The notes below the pieces were generated by a model. That model searched no databases, was not told the origin of the DNA, and saw nothing but the letters and a program-made list of their open reading frames with translations. A stretch of DNA of 64,000 nucleotides from Candidatus Methylomirabilota bacterium. Lineage in GTDB: Bacteria; Methylomirabilota; Methylomirabilia; Rokubacteriales; CSP1-6. Shown here piece by piece: positions 24,348-32,703 of the stretch; position 1 is the first letter of the stretch, and every line of letters begins with the position of its first letter. The DNA is taken from assembly GCA_035315345.1 (NCBI GenBank), contig DATFYA010000109.1:1-64000 (forward strand), written 5' to 3'. A program made the position numbers and the translations under genes.

Positions 24348-25190
24348 TCACGCCTTTCTCGGAGACCAGCCGTACGCCTTGGCGCACGCGCCGCCCATGA
24401 GCATGGCCCGCTCGCTCTCGCTGAGGCGGTCGGTTCGGCGGAATGGCTCGACGGCCTGCTCGTAGTTGACGACCGCGAAGGCGCGAGTCCAGTCGGTGCC
24501 CCACAGGCAGCGCTCGAAGCCCCAGGCGTCGAATACGCGGGCGAGGGGATCCCAGATGTCCGGGAACGGATAGGGCTCGCGGGACAGCGTGCAGGCCCCG
24601 CTGACCTTGATCACCGCGTTCGGGCGTCGGGCGAGGTCCAGCACCTTCGGCAGATCGGCCCAGGGCTCCGGCGGGGCGGGGGGCGTCCGGGGCTGCGCGA
24701 TGGCCAGATGGTCGATGATGAAGCGCGTGTCGGGGTGACGGTCAATGAGTGCCGCGCCCGCGTCCACGTTGCCCCAGCACAGCATGTTGACCGGGAAGTC
24801 GTACCGGACCGCGGCGCGCAGGATCCGGTCGAGGCCGGGGTCGCTCGGATCGCGCCCCGCCTCTTTGGTCATCATGATCCGGATGCCGACCGTGCCCGGC
24901 GTCTTCTTCCAGTCCGCGATGACGTCCACCACCGCCTCATCGTCCGGATCGACCGGCTTGACGATGGCGAGGCGGCCCGGATGCGCTCGCTGCACCTCCA
25001 CCGCATAGCTCGCGTCGTAGCGGTACATGGAAAACGCGGAGATGAAGATCGCCCCGTCGACGCCGACCGCGTCCATGGCCGCCACCATCTCGTCACCGGT
25101 GACGTGCTCGGGCCAGTTCGGCACGCTGTGCCAGGGCCGCTTCGGGGTGTTCGCCTCGTAGGCGTGGACTTGGGAATCGATGATCGTCAT
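24348..25190 (-). CDS. Amidohydrolase-2 family protein, probable C-terminal frameshift
   Basis: The 280-aa amidohydrolase starts at ATG 25190 after GAGGAG; an upstream frame extension has lipoprotein-like text but lacks a site. Motifs are MTIIDSQVHAYEANTPKRPW, VDGAIFISAFSMYRYDASYA, NMLCWGNVDAG, FIIDHLAIAQP and CLWGTDWTRA with the metal Asp. The family hydrolyses lactones or amides, or decarboxylates. The frame ends ..KAYGWSPRKA, but the next frame continues VSEKGVIEDYEPATLP, matching the tail of the 20672 amidohydrolase, so one base was probably lost near 24360. Activity may survive because the barrel is complete. Confidence 0.82.
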   Translation of the reverse strand: MTIIDSQVHAYEANTPKRPWHSVPNWPEHVTGDEMVAAMDAVGVDGAIFISAFSMYRYDASYAVEVQRAHPGRLAIVKPVDPDDEAVVDVIADWKKTPGTVGIRIMMTKEAGRDPSDPGLDRILRAAVRYDFPVNMLCWGNVDAGAALIDRHPDTRFIIDHLAIAQPRTPPAPPEPWADLPKVLDLARRPNAVIKVSGACTLSREPYPFPDIWDPLARVFDAWGFERCLWGTDWTRAFAVVNYEQAVEPFRRTDRLSESERAMLMGGACAKAYGWSPRKA

Positions 25191-25352
25191 CGGGACACTC
25201 CTCCGTGCCCGGCGAGCGCGGCGCGGCCGGTCACTTCGTGGCGCGCGCCTGGTGCCCTGCTCGGTCGTCGACGAGCAGGCGACGAGCGCGATCGCCAAGA
25301 CCATCGAGACCGGACCGACGATCGGCCGTCTCCGCACGGCCGGGCGCTCGAA

Positions 25353-25649
25353 TCAGTCGATCTTCTGCTGCCGCGCGTCCTGACGGGCGCCCTGCTTCGT
25401 GTTCCGCTTTCCCTGCCGGCACTCCGCCCGGCTCTTCTCGCCGCTCTTCTTGCAATCGATCTTGGCGTCCCGCGCTTCCTCACGGCCGGTCTGGCGCGTG
25501 TCCCGCGCCCCGCCACGATCGTCGCGACGATCCTCGCGTCGATCCATGCCCGGGGTTTGCGATTGCGCCGTTGTCGGCACGGCCAGCCCGGCGGCGGTGG
25601 CCAGGAAGGTGGCCGAGATGAGCATAGACAGACCACGACTCCAGTTCAT
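25353..25649 (-). CDS. Small secreted highly charged protein
   Basis: The 98-aa product has a signal peptide (MNWSRGLSMLISATFLATAA, cleavage near TTAQS) and a strongly charged mature part rich in Asp, Arg and Lys (MDRREDRRDDRGGARDTRQT, CKKSGEKSRAECRQGKRNTK) with two Cys that could pair. GAGGAG precedes the ATG. Similar small charged periplasmic proteins occur widely but have no known role; metal or phosphate binding or envelope stress are possible. It lies between two amidohydrolase genes and diverges from the D-aminoacylase-like gene at 25812. Confidence 0.7.
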   Translation of the reverse strand: MNWSRGLSMLISATFLATAAGLAVPTTAQSQTPGMDRREDRRDDRGGARDTRQTGREEARDAKIDCKKSGEKSRAECRQGKRNTKQGARQDARQQKID

Positions 25650-25811
25650 AGGGGTCTCCTCTTGCGGCCGAGTCTGATCGGCTTTGGGCTCGAGACCAAT
25701 AGGACCTTGGTCCCATGGCCGATCTGCCGAGCGCGCGCCGCGGTTCGTGACATGCGGGTATACTCTGGCCGCCGTCGACATCTCGACCACGCTCGGCCGG
25801 AGGAGCTCGCC

Positions 25812-27527
25812 ATGCTGGATCTGCTGATCAAGAGGGGTACGGTCATCGACGGCTCGGGCGCCACGCGCTTCGCGGCCGACGTGGGCATCTCCGACGGGCG
25901 GATCGTGTCGATCGGCCGCCTCGATGATCCGGCTCGGCGGGTCATCGATGCCGACGGACTGATCGTCGCGCCGGGGTTCATCGACGGCCATACCCACCTC
26001 GACGCGCAGGTCATGTGGGACCCGCTCGGCACCTGCTCCTGCTACCACGGCGTCACCTCGGTGGTCATGAGCAACTGCGGCTTCACCCTCGCGCCGTGCA
26101 AGCCCGCGGACCGCCAGTGGTACGCGAGCTGCCTGTCCTATGTCGAGGACATCCCGGCCGCGGCCATGGCCGCCGGCATGGACTGGACCTGGGAGACGTT
26201 CCCGGAGTACATGGCGGCGGTGGAGCGGCGGCCGAAGGGGATCAACTATGCGATGTACGTCGGGCACTCGGCGCTGCGCATGTACGTCATGGGCCGCCGC
26301 GCGCTGACCGACGCGGCGAGCGATGAAGAGATCCGCGCCATGACGCAGCTGATCCAGCAGGCGCTCCGCGCGGGCGCGGTCGGGGTCTCGACCTCGCTCA
26401 CCCACACGCACCTCACCCCGGACGGCACGCCGGTCGCGAGTCGTCAGGCGGACTGGAAGGAGATCGAGGCGATCTTCGCCGCCATGGCCGAGCTGGACAC
26501 CGGCATCTTCCAGTTCGGGCAGGTGCTCCTCTCGCACACCGCGAACGTCGCGTTCCTCGAGCGGCTCAAGCAGCTCGCGCTGGCCTATCGGCGCACCGTC
26601 ATGTTCGGGCTGGTCGGCACGCGGCAGGGCGACGACCCGGTGTCCTGGCAGACGCAGGCCAAGGTGATCAAGGACGTGAACGAGGCCGGCGGCCGCATGT
26701 TCGGCCAGGGGACCACCCGCTCGATCAACGCCATCTTCTCCCTGAAGTCCTATCTCCCCTTCGACGTGCTGCCCGAGTGGCGGGCCGTCCGCTCCCTTCC
26801 GCTGGACGAGCAGCAGCGACTCCTGCGCGACCCGGCGCGGCGCCGCGAGCTCATCGCCGCGGAGCAGCGGATGAAGCCGAAGGACAACAAGCTCCAGGGC
26901 GGCGGCGCGGCGACGACCGATCCGCGCAAGCCCGACTACGGCAACCTCTTCGTGCTCAAGGGTGTCGACTGGAACGACCCGACCGTCGAGGAGCTCTCCC
27001 GCGAGCGGGGCACCCACCCGGTCGAGACCATCATCGACCTCTCGCTGGAGAATCCCGACCAGGTCTACGTCTGGCCCGTGGTGAACGAGCGGCCCGAAGA
27101 CGTGCTCGGCATGCTCACGCACGATTTCACGCTGGCGACCTTCTCGGATTCCGGCGCGCACTCCGCGCAGGAAATGGGCTCGTCCCTCCAGACCCACTTC
27201 ATCCACTACTGGGTGAACCGCCGGGGCGCGTTCACGCTGGAGCAGGCGATCCGCAAGATGACCCACGACAATGCGCGGGCCTTCGAGCTGCGGGGGCGCG
27301 GGCTGGTCAAGGAGGGCTACCAGGCCGACCTCGTGCTGCTCGAGGCGGATCGGGTACGGCCGCATCTGCCGAGGATCGAGAACGATCTGCCCGGCGGGGC
27401 CCGCCGCCTCGTCCAGAAAGCGGACGGCATTCGGGCCACGATCGTCAACGGCGTGGTCACGCTGGAAAACGGCGAGTCGACCGGGAACTTCAGCGGTCAG
27501 GTCCTGAAGGGCGCGCTGGCCGGGTAG
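25812..27527 (+). CDS. N-acyl-D-amino-acid deacylase-like amidohydrolase (family 3)
   Basis: The 571-aa amidohydrolase-3 protein opens MLDLLIKRGTVIDGSGATRF and continues DADGLIVAPGFIDGHTHLDA, carrying the HxH metal pair. VVMSNCGFTLAPCKPAD holds the Cys typical of D-aminoacylases. The late ATFSDSGAHSAQEMGS gives the Asp general base, and C-terminal NARAFELRGRGLVKEGYQAD completes the beta-sandwich subdomain. Such enzymes remove acyl groups from N-acyl-D-amino acids or hydrolyse related amides. The start follows GGAGGAGCTCGCC. The longer frame upstream of 25812 is antisense to neighbours and was ignored. It probably forms a transcription unit with the amidohydrolase at 27626. Confidence 0.9.
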   Translation: MLDLLIKRGTVIDGSGATRFAADVGISDGRIVSIGRLDDPARRVIDADGLIVAPGFIDGHTHLDAQVMWDPLGTCSCYHGVTSVVMSNCGFTLAPCKPADRQWYASCLSYVEDIPAAAMAAGMDWTWETFPEYMAAVERRPKGINYAMYVGHSALRMYVMGRRALTDAASDEEIRAMTQLIQQALRAGAVGVSTSLTHTHLTPDGTPVASRQADWKEIEAIFAAMAELDTGIFQFGQVLLSHTANVAFLERLKQLALAYRRTVMFGLVGTRQGDDPVSWQTQAKVIKDVNEAGGRMFGQGTTRSINAIFSLKSYLPFDVLPEWRAVRSLPLDEQQRLLRDPARRRELIAAEQRMKPKDNKLQGGGAATTDPRKPDYGNLFVLKGVDWNDPTVEELSRERGTHPVETIIDLSLENPDQVYVWPVVNERPEDVLGMLTHDFTLATFSDSGAHSAQEMGSSLQTHFIHYWVNRRGAFTLEQAIRKMTHDNARAFELRGRGLVKEGYQADLVLLEADRVRPHLPRIENDLPGGARRLVQKADGIRATIVNGVVTLENGESTGNFSGQVLKGALAG

Positions 27528-27625
27528 CCCCCGGCAGTCTCCCGCCGCACGGGGCGGGCCGGAGTGCGGTAGGATCGGCCCGTCGCCGCCCCGCGGCGGA
27601 ACTCGTCCATCGACCGGAGGATCAC

Positions 27626-28771
27626 ATGACCGACCGGCTCATCTCCTGCGACGATCACATGGATCTCAGCCAGCTCCCCGCCGATCTGTGGACCACGCGG
27701 CTGCCCGCGTCGCTGCTCGATCGGGCGCCGCATGTCGAGGAGCGAGACGGCCAGGCGGTGTGGGTGTGCGACGGCAAGGTCTGGGGTCGCTGGGACGGCA
27801 AGCCGCCCGCGACGGGCTCCGCGCGTGCGATCAAGGCGCTCTACAGCGCCTTCGACCGCGCGGGCATCCACGATCCGAGCGCGCGGCGCCCGGCCGTCGC
27901 CGAGCTGCGTCTGGCCGACATGGACCGTGACGGCGTCGCGACGCAGGTGATCTTCGGGCCGATCTTCCAGATCTCGACCGACGACCCGATGCTGCGCACC
28001 GCCTGTTATCGCGTCTACAACGACTGGCTGCTCGACTTCTGCAAGGCGGCGCCCGACCGGCTGATCGGCCTGCCGATGCTGCCGGAGACTCCCGGGGGCG
28101 CGCTCGCCGAGCTCGAGCGGCTACGGGCCAAGGGCGGCGTGCGCCAGGTGAATCTCATGATCGCCAACATCCAGCCCAAGCTGGACGACCCGGCCTGGGA
28201 GCCGCTCTGGCGGGCGCTCGAGGAGAGCGGCATCATCCTCTCCTGGCACATCACGGTGTTCGTGGGCAAGCCGGGCGATCGCGTCGCCAACAAGGCGGCG
28301 AGCGTCTTCGAGAACACCAAGTTCTTCCTCGGAAACTTCCTGGAGCCCTTCGTCGACCTGTTCGCCTGGGGGATTCTCGAGCGTCACCCGAAGCTGCGCA
28401 TGGTGATGGCGGAGGCCGGCACCGGGTGGCTGCCGTGGCTGGTCGAGGAGCTCGACTACCGCCACTGGCGGCTGTGGGAGGCGAAGGAATTCTGGGCCGA
28501 CAAGGGCGGCGCCGCGCTCGTCACGAAGCCGAGCGAGCTCTTCAAGCGGCAGATCTACGCGACCTTCCAGGAAGACCACGTGGCGATGTCGCTCATTCCG
28601 TTCTTCGGCGACGGCCACCTGCTGTGGGCGTCGGACTATCCCCACCCCGACAGCGTCTGGCCTCACTCGCGTGAAGCGATCGAGCGGCAGATGCGGCATC
28701 TCTCCCCGGAGATGCGCCGCAGGTTGACGCACGACAATGCGGCCGCGCTGTATGGGCTGGCCGGCGCCTGA
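27626..28771 (+). CDS. Amidohydrolase-2 family hydrolase
   Basis: This 381-aa amidohydrolase-2 protein opens TDRLISCDDHMDLSQLPADL with DDH in place of the usual HxH. It shows RPAVAELRLADMDRDGVATQ, VIFGPIFQISTDDPM, YNDWLLDFCKAAPDRLIG, MVMAEAGTGWLPWLVEELDY and the metal-site LLWASDYPHPDSVWPHS. The end, HDNAAALYGLAG, is canonical. GGAGG lies directly before ATCACATG. It is 98 bp after the family-3 gene and convergent with the DUF2279 gene. Four amidohydrolase-type genes within 8 kb suggest a locus for stepwise hydrolysis of amides or ring-cleavage products. Confidence 0.9.
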   Translation: MTDRLISCDDHMDLSQLPADLWTTRLPASLLDRAPHVEERDGQAVWVCDGKVWGRWDGKPPATGSARAIKALYSAFDRAGIHDPSARRPAVAELRLADMDRDGVATQVIFGPIFQISTDDPMLRTACYRVYNDWLLDFCKAAPDRLIGLPMLPETPGGALAELERLRAKGGVRQVNLMIANIQPKLDDPAWEPLWRALEESGIILSWHITVFVGKPGDRVANKAASVFENTKFFLGNFLEPFVDLFAWGILERHPKLRMVMAEAGTGWLPWLVEELDYRHWRLWEAKEFWADKGGAALVTKPSELFKRQIYATFQEDHVAMSLIPFFGDGHLLWASDYPHPDSVWPHSREAIERQMRHLSPEMRRRLTHDNAAALYGLAGA

Positions 28772-28792
28772 GGGGCCACCGGGGCGTCGCGC

Positions 28793-29986
28793 CTAGTCGT
28801 AGTTGCCGGCGTTCGGGCCGTGCCACTTGCCGCGGTTCAGGTCCACCCGCATCCCGACCGCGGTGAAGGGGAACCGGATGTTGTCGGCGACGACGTGGAG
28901 CGGGTAGCCCCACCAGGTGCCGCGGCTGACCTTGAGGTCGAACAGGATCTGCTGGAGGTTGAGCCCGATCTCGAATCCGAGCTGGCGCTGGTGCTCCTCC
29001 GGTGGGTTGACCCGGTAGCCCTTGGCGTTGTAGGTCACCGAGAAGAGCAGCCAGCGGAGCGGCCCCAGGTTGACGCCCAGCCGCTCGCCGAGCCCGGAGA
29101 ACTTGAAATCGGCGGAGTAGACGTCGTGCGTGTACGTGGAGCTGGGCAGATGGGACGTCCGCAGTCCCAGGAGGTCTCGGGTGTGGGTCAACGACAGCAC
29201 GCCCGCCGCGGTGGCCCCCGCCGCGTCCATCGCGAGGTCTTCCCATGAGAAGCCGTGCCGCGTGAACCCGTCGCTCACCTCGTTCGCGAGCCCGGTGGTG
29301 AACGCGAGGCCGGCGCCCCAGAAGATCGCCTCCTTCTCCGAGTAGCCGATCATCTTGTAGGCGTCCTCGAACAGGCTGGCGATCACGTAGTAGTCGGTGA
29401 GGTGGGAGGCCTTGTCCGCACCGCCGTTGACCGTGTCTTTCCCGAAGAAGCCCTCGTGGTGGATCCGGAAGGAATGATTGGTGTTGTACGCGACCAGTGA
29501 GTTGGCGGTGACCGCCGCGATCGCGGTGACCGGGATGAGGACCGAGAAGAGGACCTGGTGGCGGTCCAGGAAGCTCCACCGCGGAACTTCGGTCTCGGCC
29601 CGGTCGAACCCCGTCGGAAACACTCGGGCCGTGAGCTCGGCCAGGGTCAGGCGCTGCGGCGCCTCGGTGGTATCGGCGGCGGCCAGCAGCCGATGCGGCG
29701 GGCAGGGCGGTGTCCCGGAAGCCGGTTCGTCGGACGGCCGCGGCGCTTCGGTCGGTCGGGGGCGACCCAGCCCGAGCCTCAGCGGGACGTCCGTCTCGAG
29801 GCCCGCCACGGCCAGCCACCGCTCGTGGTCGCCGAACTTCTCCGGCAGGAGGCGATACGCGGTCTCGCTCGACGCCGAGCAATCGGCGTCCACGGAGGCG
29901 GGGACGAAGGGCAGGCCGCCGTCCTGCGCGGCCAGCGGCCCGTGGCCCGCCAGCAGCAAGACGAAGCAAAGCCCGAGCGAGCCCAT
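28793..29986 (-). CDS. Exported DUF2279 (YfiM-like) protein
   Basis: The 397-aa exported protein has a signal peptide (MGSLGLCFVLLLAGHGPLAA). A variable Pro-rich region with paired Cys follows. The DUF2279 domain begins near GGADKASHLTDYYVIASLFE and continues KMIGYSEKEAIFWGAGLAF and FSWEDLAMDAAGATAAGVL. The last third is beta-rich (VYSADFKFSGLGERLGVNLG, LGFEIGLNLQQILFDLKVS), suggesting association with the outer membrane. E. coli YfiM is a small lipoprotein of unknown function, so this is a much longer relative. The start is ATG 29986 with GGGAGC upstream. No cellular role can be assigned. Confidence 0.8.
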   Translation of the reverse strand: MGSLGLCFVLLLAGHGPLAAQDGGLPFVPASVDADCSASSETAYRLLPEKFGDHERWLAVAGLETDVPLRLGLGRPRPTEAPRPSDEPASGTPPCPPHRLLAAADTTEAPQRLTLAELTARVFPTGFDRAETEVPRWSFLDRHQVLFSVLIPVTAIAAVTANSLVAYNTNHSFRIHHEGFFGKDTVNGGADKASHLTDYYVIASLFEDAYKMIGYSEKEAIFWGAGLAFTTGLANEVSDGFTRHGFSWEDLAMDAAGATAAGVLSLTHTRDLLGLRTSHLPSSTYTHDVYSADFKFSGLGERLGVNLGPLRWLLFSVTYNAKGYRVNPPEEHQRQLGFEIGLNLQQILFDLKVSRGTWWGYPLHVVADNIRFPFTAVGMRVDLNRGKWHGPNAGNYD

Positions 29987-30175
29987 CGCTCGAGCTCCCG
30001 CCGATACACGTAGTCGCGCTATCACTGGTCGGTGAAGAGCCGAACCCGAGGGCTCGGTCGTTGGAGCGGACTCAGAGTACACCACAAGGCCGCGGAACCT
30101 CAAAAAAGGCCGGGGTCGACACGAGATGTCGATTTCCGGGGGTGGCCGACGTCGTACTGGTAAAGGAGGATGCAC

Positions 30176-30523
30176 ATGCGCTACCTGCTGCTGATCGGAA
30201 GCGACGACAAGAACCAGACCGCGCCGCCGAAGGCGGAGATGGAGGCCATCGTCCAGGGGCACGCCCGCTTCGCCCAGGAATTGCGGGCGACCGGCAAGAT
30301 GGTGCACGCCGAGCGCCTCCGGCCGGACAGCGACGGCAGCCGTATTCGGGTCAAGGCCGGCCAGCGTCAGGTCATGGACGGGCCGTTCACCGAGACCAAG
30401 GAGGCGCTGGGCGGCTTCTACCTGATCGAGTGCGAGACCAGGGAGGAGGCGGTCGAGTGGGCCAAGAAGATCCCACTCGGTGAGGGCGGGTACGTCGAGG
30501 TGCGGCCGATCTGGCCGATGTAG
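30176..30523 (+). CDS. DGPF (YCII-related) protein
   Basis: The 115-aa YCII-like protein contains the signature MDGPFTETKEALGGFYLIEC and the N-terminal MRYLLLIGSDDKN. I chose ATG 30176 because AGGAGG lies seven bases upstream; ATG 30170 would start inside that ribosome site. DGPF proteins are linked by genomics to the ECF42 sigma-factor group encoded just downstream, and may be its target or signal enzyme. The gene stands 56 bp before the sigma gene on the same strand. Confidence 0.9.
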   Translation: MRYLLLIGSDDKNQTAPPKAEMEAIVQGHARFAQELRATGKMVHAERLRPDSDGSRIRVKAGQRQVMDGPFTETKEALGGFYLIECETREEAVEWAKKIPLGEGGYVEVRPIWPM

Positions 30524-30579
30524 CGATGGCCTGAGGCCGCGGTGCGGCCCGGGTCGGGACGGGCGTACCATGCGGACCC

Positions 30580-31881
30580 GTGGGAGCCACCGACCACGTA
30601 GAGAGGCCGGGAGAAGGAAGCCGCCCCGACGACGTGCGGGGGCGCGTGGCGGAGGTCTTCCGTCAGGAGCATGCGCGGGTGGTCGCGTCCATCCTCCGCA
30701 CGATCCGCGACATCGACACCGCCCAGGAGGTGGTTCAGGAGGCCTTCGAGCAGGCGCTCTCGCACTGGCCCGCCAGCGGAATCCCCGATCGCCCGGGCGC
30801 CTGGCTGGTCACGACCGCGCGGCGGCGGGCGCTCGATCACCTGCGCCGCCGCCGCCGCGCGGGAGCGCGCGCGACCGAGCTCGCCCATCTCGCGCAGGAC
30901 GCGACGCACGAGCCGCCTGACGTGGCCGAGCCCGACGACATCCCGGACGACCGGCTGCGGCTGATCTTCACCTGCTGTCATCCCGCGCTGCCGGCCGAGA
31001 GCCGGGTGGCGCTGACCTTGAGGCTCGTGGGCGGCCTCTCCACCGTGGAGATCGCGCGCGCCTTCCTGGTGCCGGAGCCCACGATCGCCCAGCGTCTGGT
31101 GCGCGCGAAGCGGGCGATTCGCGACGGCGGCGTCCCGTACGAGGTGCCCGAGGGCCTCGAGCTGGCGTTGCGACTCTCCCCGGTGCTGGCCGTGCTGTAC
31201 CTGATCTTCAACGAGGGCTATGCGGCCCACAGCGGCCGGGACCTGCTGCGCGACGACCTGTGCGAGGAGGCCATTCGCCTCGGTCGCGTGCTCGCCGAGC
31301 TGATGCCGGACGAGCCCGAGGTCCTGGGACTGCTGGCCCTGATGGAGCTGCAGGCCTCGCGCGCCGCGGCGCGCACCGACGCCGACGGCAACCTGGTCCT
31401 GCTCGAGGATCAGGACCGGCGCCGCTGGGATCGGGCGCGCATCGGCCGCGGGCTCGCGCTGCTCGAGCGGGCGGGCGCGCGCGGGAACGCCGGCGCGGGG
31501 CCCTATCGGCTGCAGGCCGCGATCGCGGCCTGCCACGCGCGCGCGGCCTCGTGGGAGGCGACGGAGTGGGAGCGGATCGTGGATCACTACCGGGCTCTGG
31601 CCGCGCTGGCGCCGTCGCCGGTGATCGAGCTGAACCTGGCGGTGGCGGTGGGCCTGGCCGACGGCCCCGCGGCGGGACTCGCCGCGCTGGACGCGCTCGA
31701 TGCGGCGGCGCTACGCGACTACCACCTGCTGCCCGCGGCCCGCGCCGATTTCCTGCGCCGGCTGGGCCGCTTCACGGAGGCCGCCGTCGAGTATCGGCGC
31801 GCCCTGCGCCTCGCGGACAACGCCCGGGAACAGGCGTTCCTCGCCGGTCGCCTGACCGCGTGCGAGGCGGCCGGCGGGTAG
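30580..31881 (+). CDS. ECF-family sigma factor with long C-terminal extension (ECF42-like)
   Basis: The 433-aa protein starts with GTG at 30580. The N-terminal half has sigma region 2 (VFRQEHARVVASILRTIRDI, EVVQEAFEQALSHWP, TTARRRALDHLRR) and region 4 (LTLRLVGGLSTVEIARAFLV, TIAQRLVRAKRAIRDG). The second half is a helical extension with LYLIFNEGYAAHSGRDLLRD, typical of the DUF6596/ECF42 class. In ECF42 the extension, not an anti-sigma factor, is thought to control activity, and partners are DGPF proteins, as here. No anti-sigma gene is adjacent. The trigger is unknown. Confidence 0.92.
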   Translation: MGATDHVERPGEGSRPDDVRGRVAEVFRQEHARVVASILRTIRDIDTAQEVVQEAFEQALSHWPASGIPDRPGAWLVTTARRRALDHLRRRRRAGARATELAHLAQDATHEPPDVAEPDDIPDDRLRLIFTCCHPALPAESRVALTLRLVGGLSTVEIARAFLVPEPTIAQRLVRAKRAIRDGGVPYEVPEGLELALRLSPVLAVLYLIFNEGYAAHSGRDLLRDDLCEEAIRLGRVLAELMPDEPEVLGLLALMELQASRAAARTDADGNLVLLEDQDRRRWDRARIGRGLALLERAGARGNAGAGPYRLQAAIAACHARAASWEATEWERIVDHYRALAALAPSPVIELNLAVAVGLADGPAAGLAALDALDAAALRDYHLLPAARADFLRRLGRFTEAAVEYRRALRLADNAREQAFLAGRLTACEAAGG

Positions 31882-31985
31882 CGGTCCGTCCACGCCGCCG
31901 CCGACCGCGCTACAATGCGCGGGTGTGACGGCCGCCGCGCCAGAACGGTGCGAGAAGGCCGCGACCTCCAGGGAGGGAGACCCGC

Positions 31986-32693
31986 ATGCGGATCGTGGAC
32001 CTGAGCATGACCGTCGAGGAGTGTGACTCGGCGCCGTTCGCCAAGGATGAGTACTACTTCAAGCTGAAGCCGATCGTGACGTGGGAGGAGAAGGGCTTCG
32101 TCTCCAACGTGGTGGAGATGACGGTGCACGCCGGCACCCACATCGACACCCCGCACCACTTCTTCCGCGACATGCCGGGTATCGAGCAGCTGCCGCTGGA
32201 GGCGATGATCGGCGAGGCCATCGTCATGGACCTCACGTTCAAGGGCCGGGCGAACGAGCGCATCACGCCCGCGGACCTGGAGCGCGCCGAGCGCGCCCTG
32301 GAGGCGCAGGGCATCCACATCACCCCCGGAGCCACCATCTTCCTGCGCACCGACTGGCCGAAGGGCCACGTCACCACGGACCCGAAGTGGTGGGACGAGT
32401 CGCCCTGCCTCACCCGGGAATCGGCCGAGTGGCTGGTCGCCAAGCAGCCCAAGGTGCTCGGCTACGACTTCGCGCAGGAGGAGAAGGGCGCGGGCATCGG
32501 CTACGAGAAGGCGGGCGAGATCCTCCAGAGCAGCATGCCGGTGCACCGCACGATCCTGCCCAAGATCGTCTACCAGATCGAGAACCTCACCAACCTGGAC
32601 CAGATCCCGTCGAAGGCCAAGGTGGTGGCCTTGCCCGCGAAGTGGAAGACCGAGTCGGCGCCGGCGCGGGTCATCGCGCTGCTGGACGACTGA
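31986..32693 (+). CDS. Cyclase-family metal-dependent hydrolase
   Basis: The 235-aa member of the cyclase (kynurenine formamidase/isatin hydrolase) family opens MRIVDLSMTVEECDSAPFAK. The metal motif is VHAGTHIDTPHHFFRDM (HxGTHxDxPxH) and the substrate loop is GATIFLRTDWPKGH. ESAEWLVAKQPKVLGYDFAQ precedes the late SMPVHRTILPKIVYQIENL. Family enzymes hydrolyse cyclic or formyl amides. GGGAGGGAGA precedes the ATG. The alcohol dehydrogenase gene follows after ten bases, so both act in one small pathway, perhaps hydrolysis followed by oxidation. Confidence 0.9.
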   Translation: MRIVDLSMTVEECDSAPFAKDEYYFKLKPIVTWEEKGFVSNVVEMTVHAGTHIDTPHHFFRDMPGIEQLPLEAMIGEAIVMDLTFKGRANERITPADLERAERALEAQGIHITPGATIFLRTDWPKGHVTTDPKWWDESPCLTRESAEWLVAKQPKVLGYDFAQEEKGAGIGYEKAGEILQSSMPVHRTILPKIVYQIENLTNLDQIPSKAKVVALPAKWKTESAPARVIALLDD

Positions 32694-32703
32694 GCGCGCC
32701 GCG

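Noticed and set aside
24708-25811. A 5' extension of the D-aminoacylase-like frame
   Set aside because: It has no ribosome site, runs antisense to other genes, and the family N-terminus begins at 25812.
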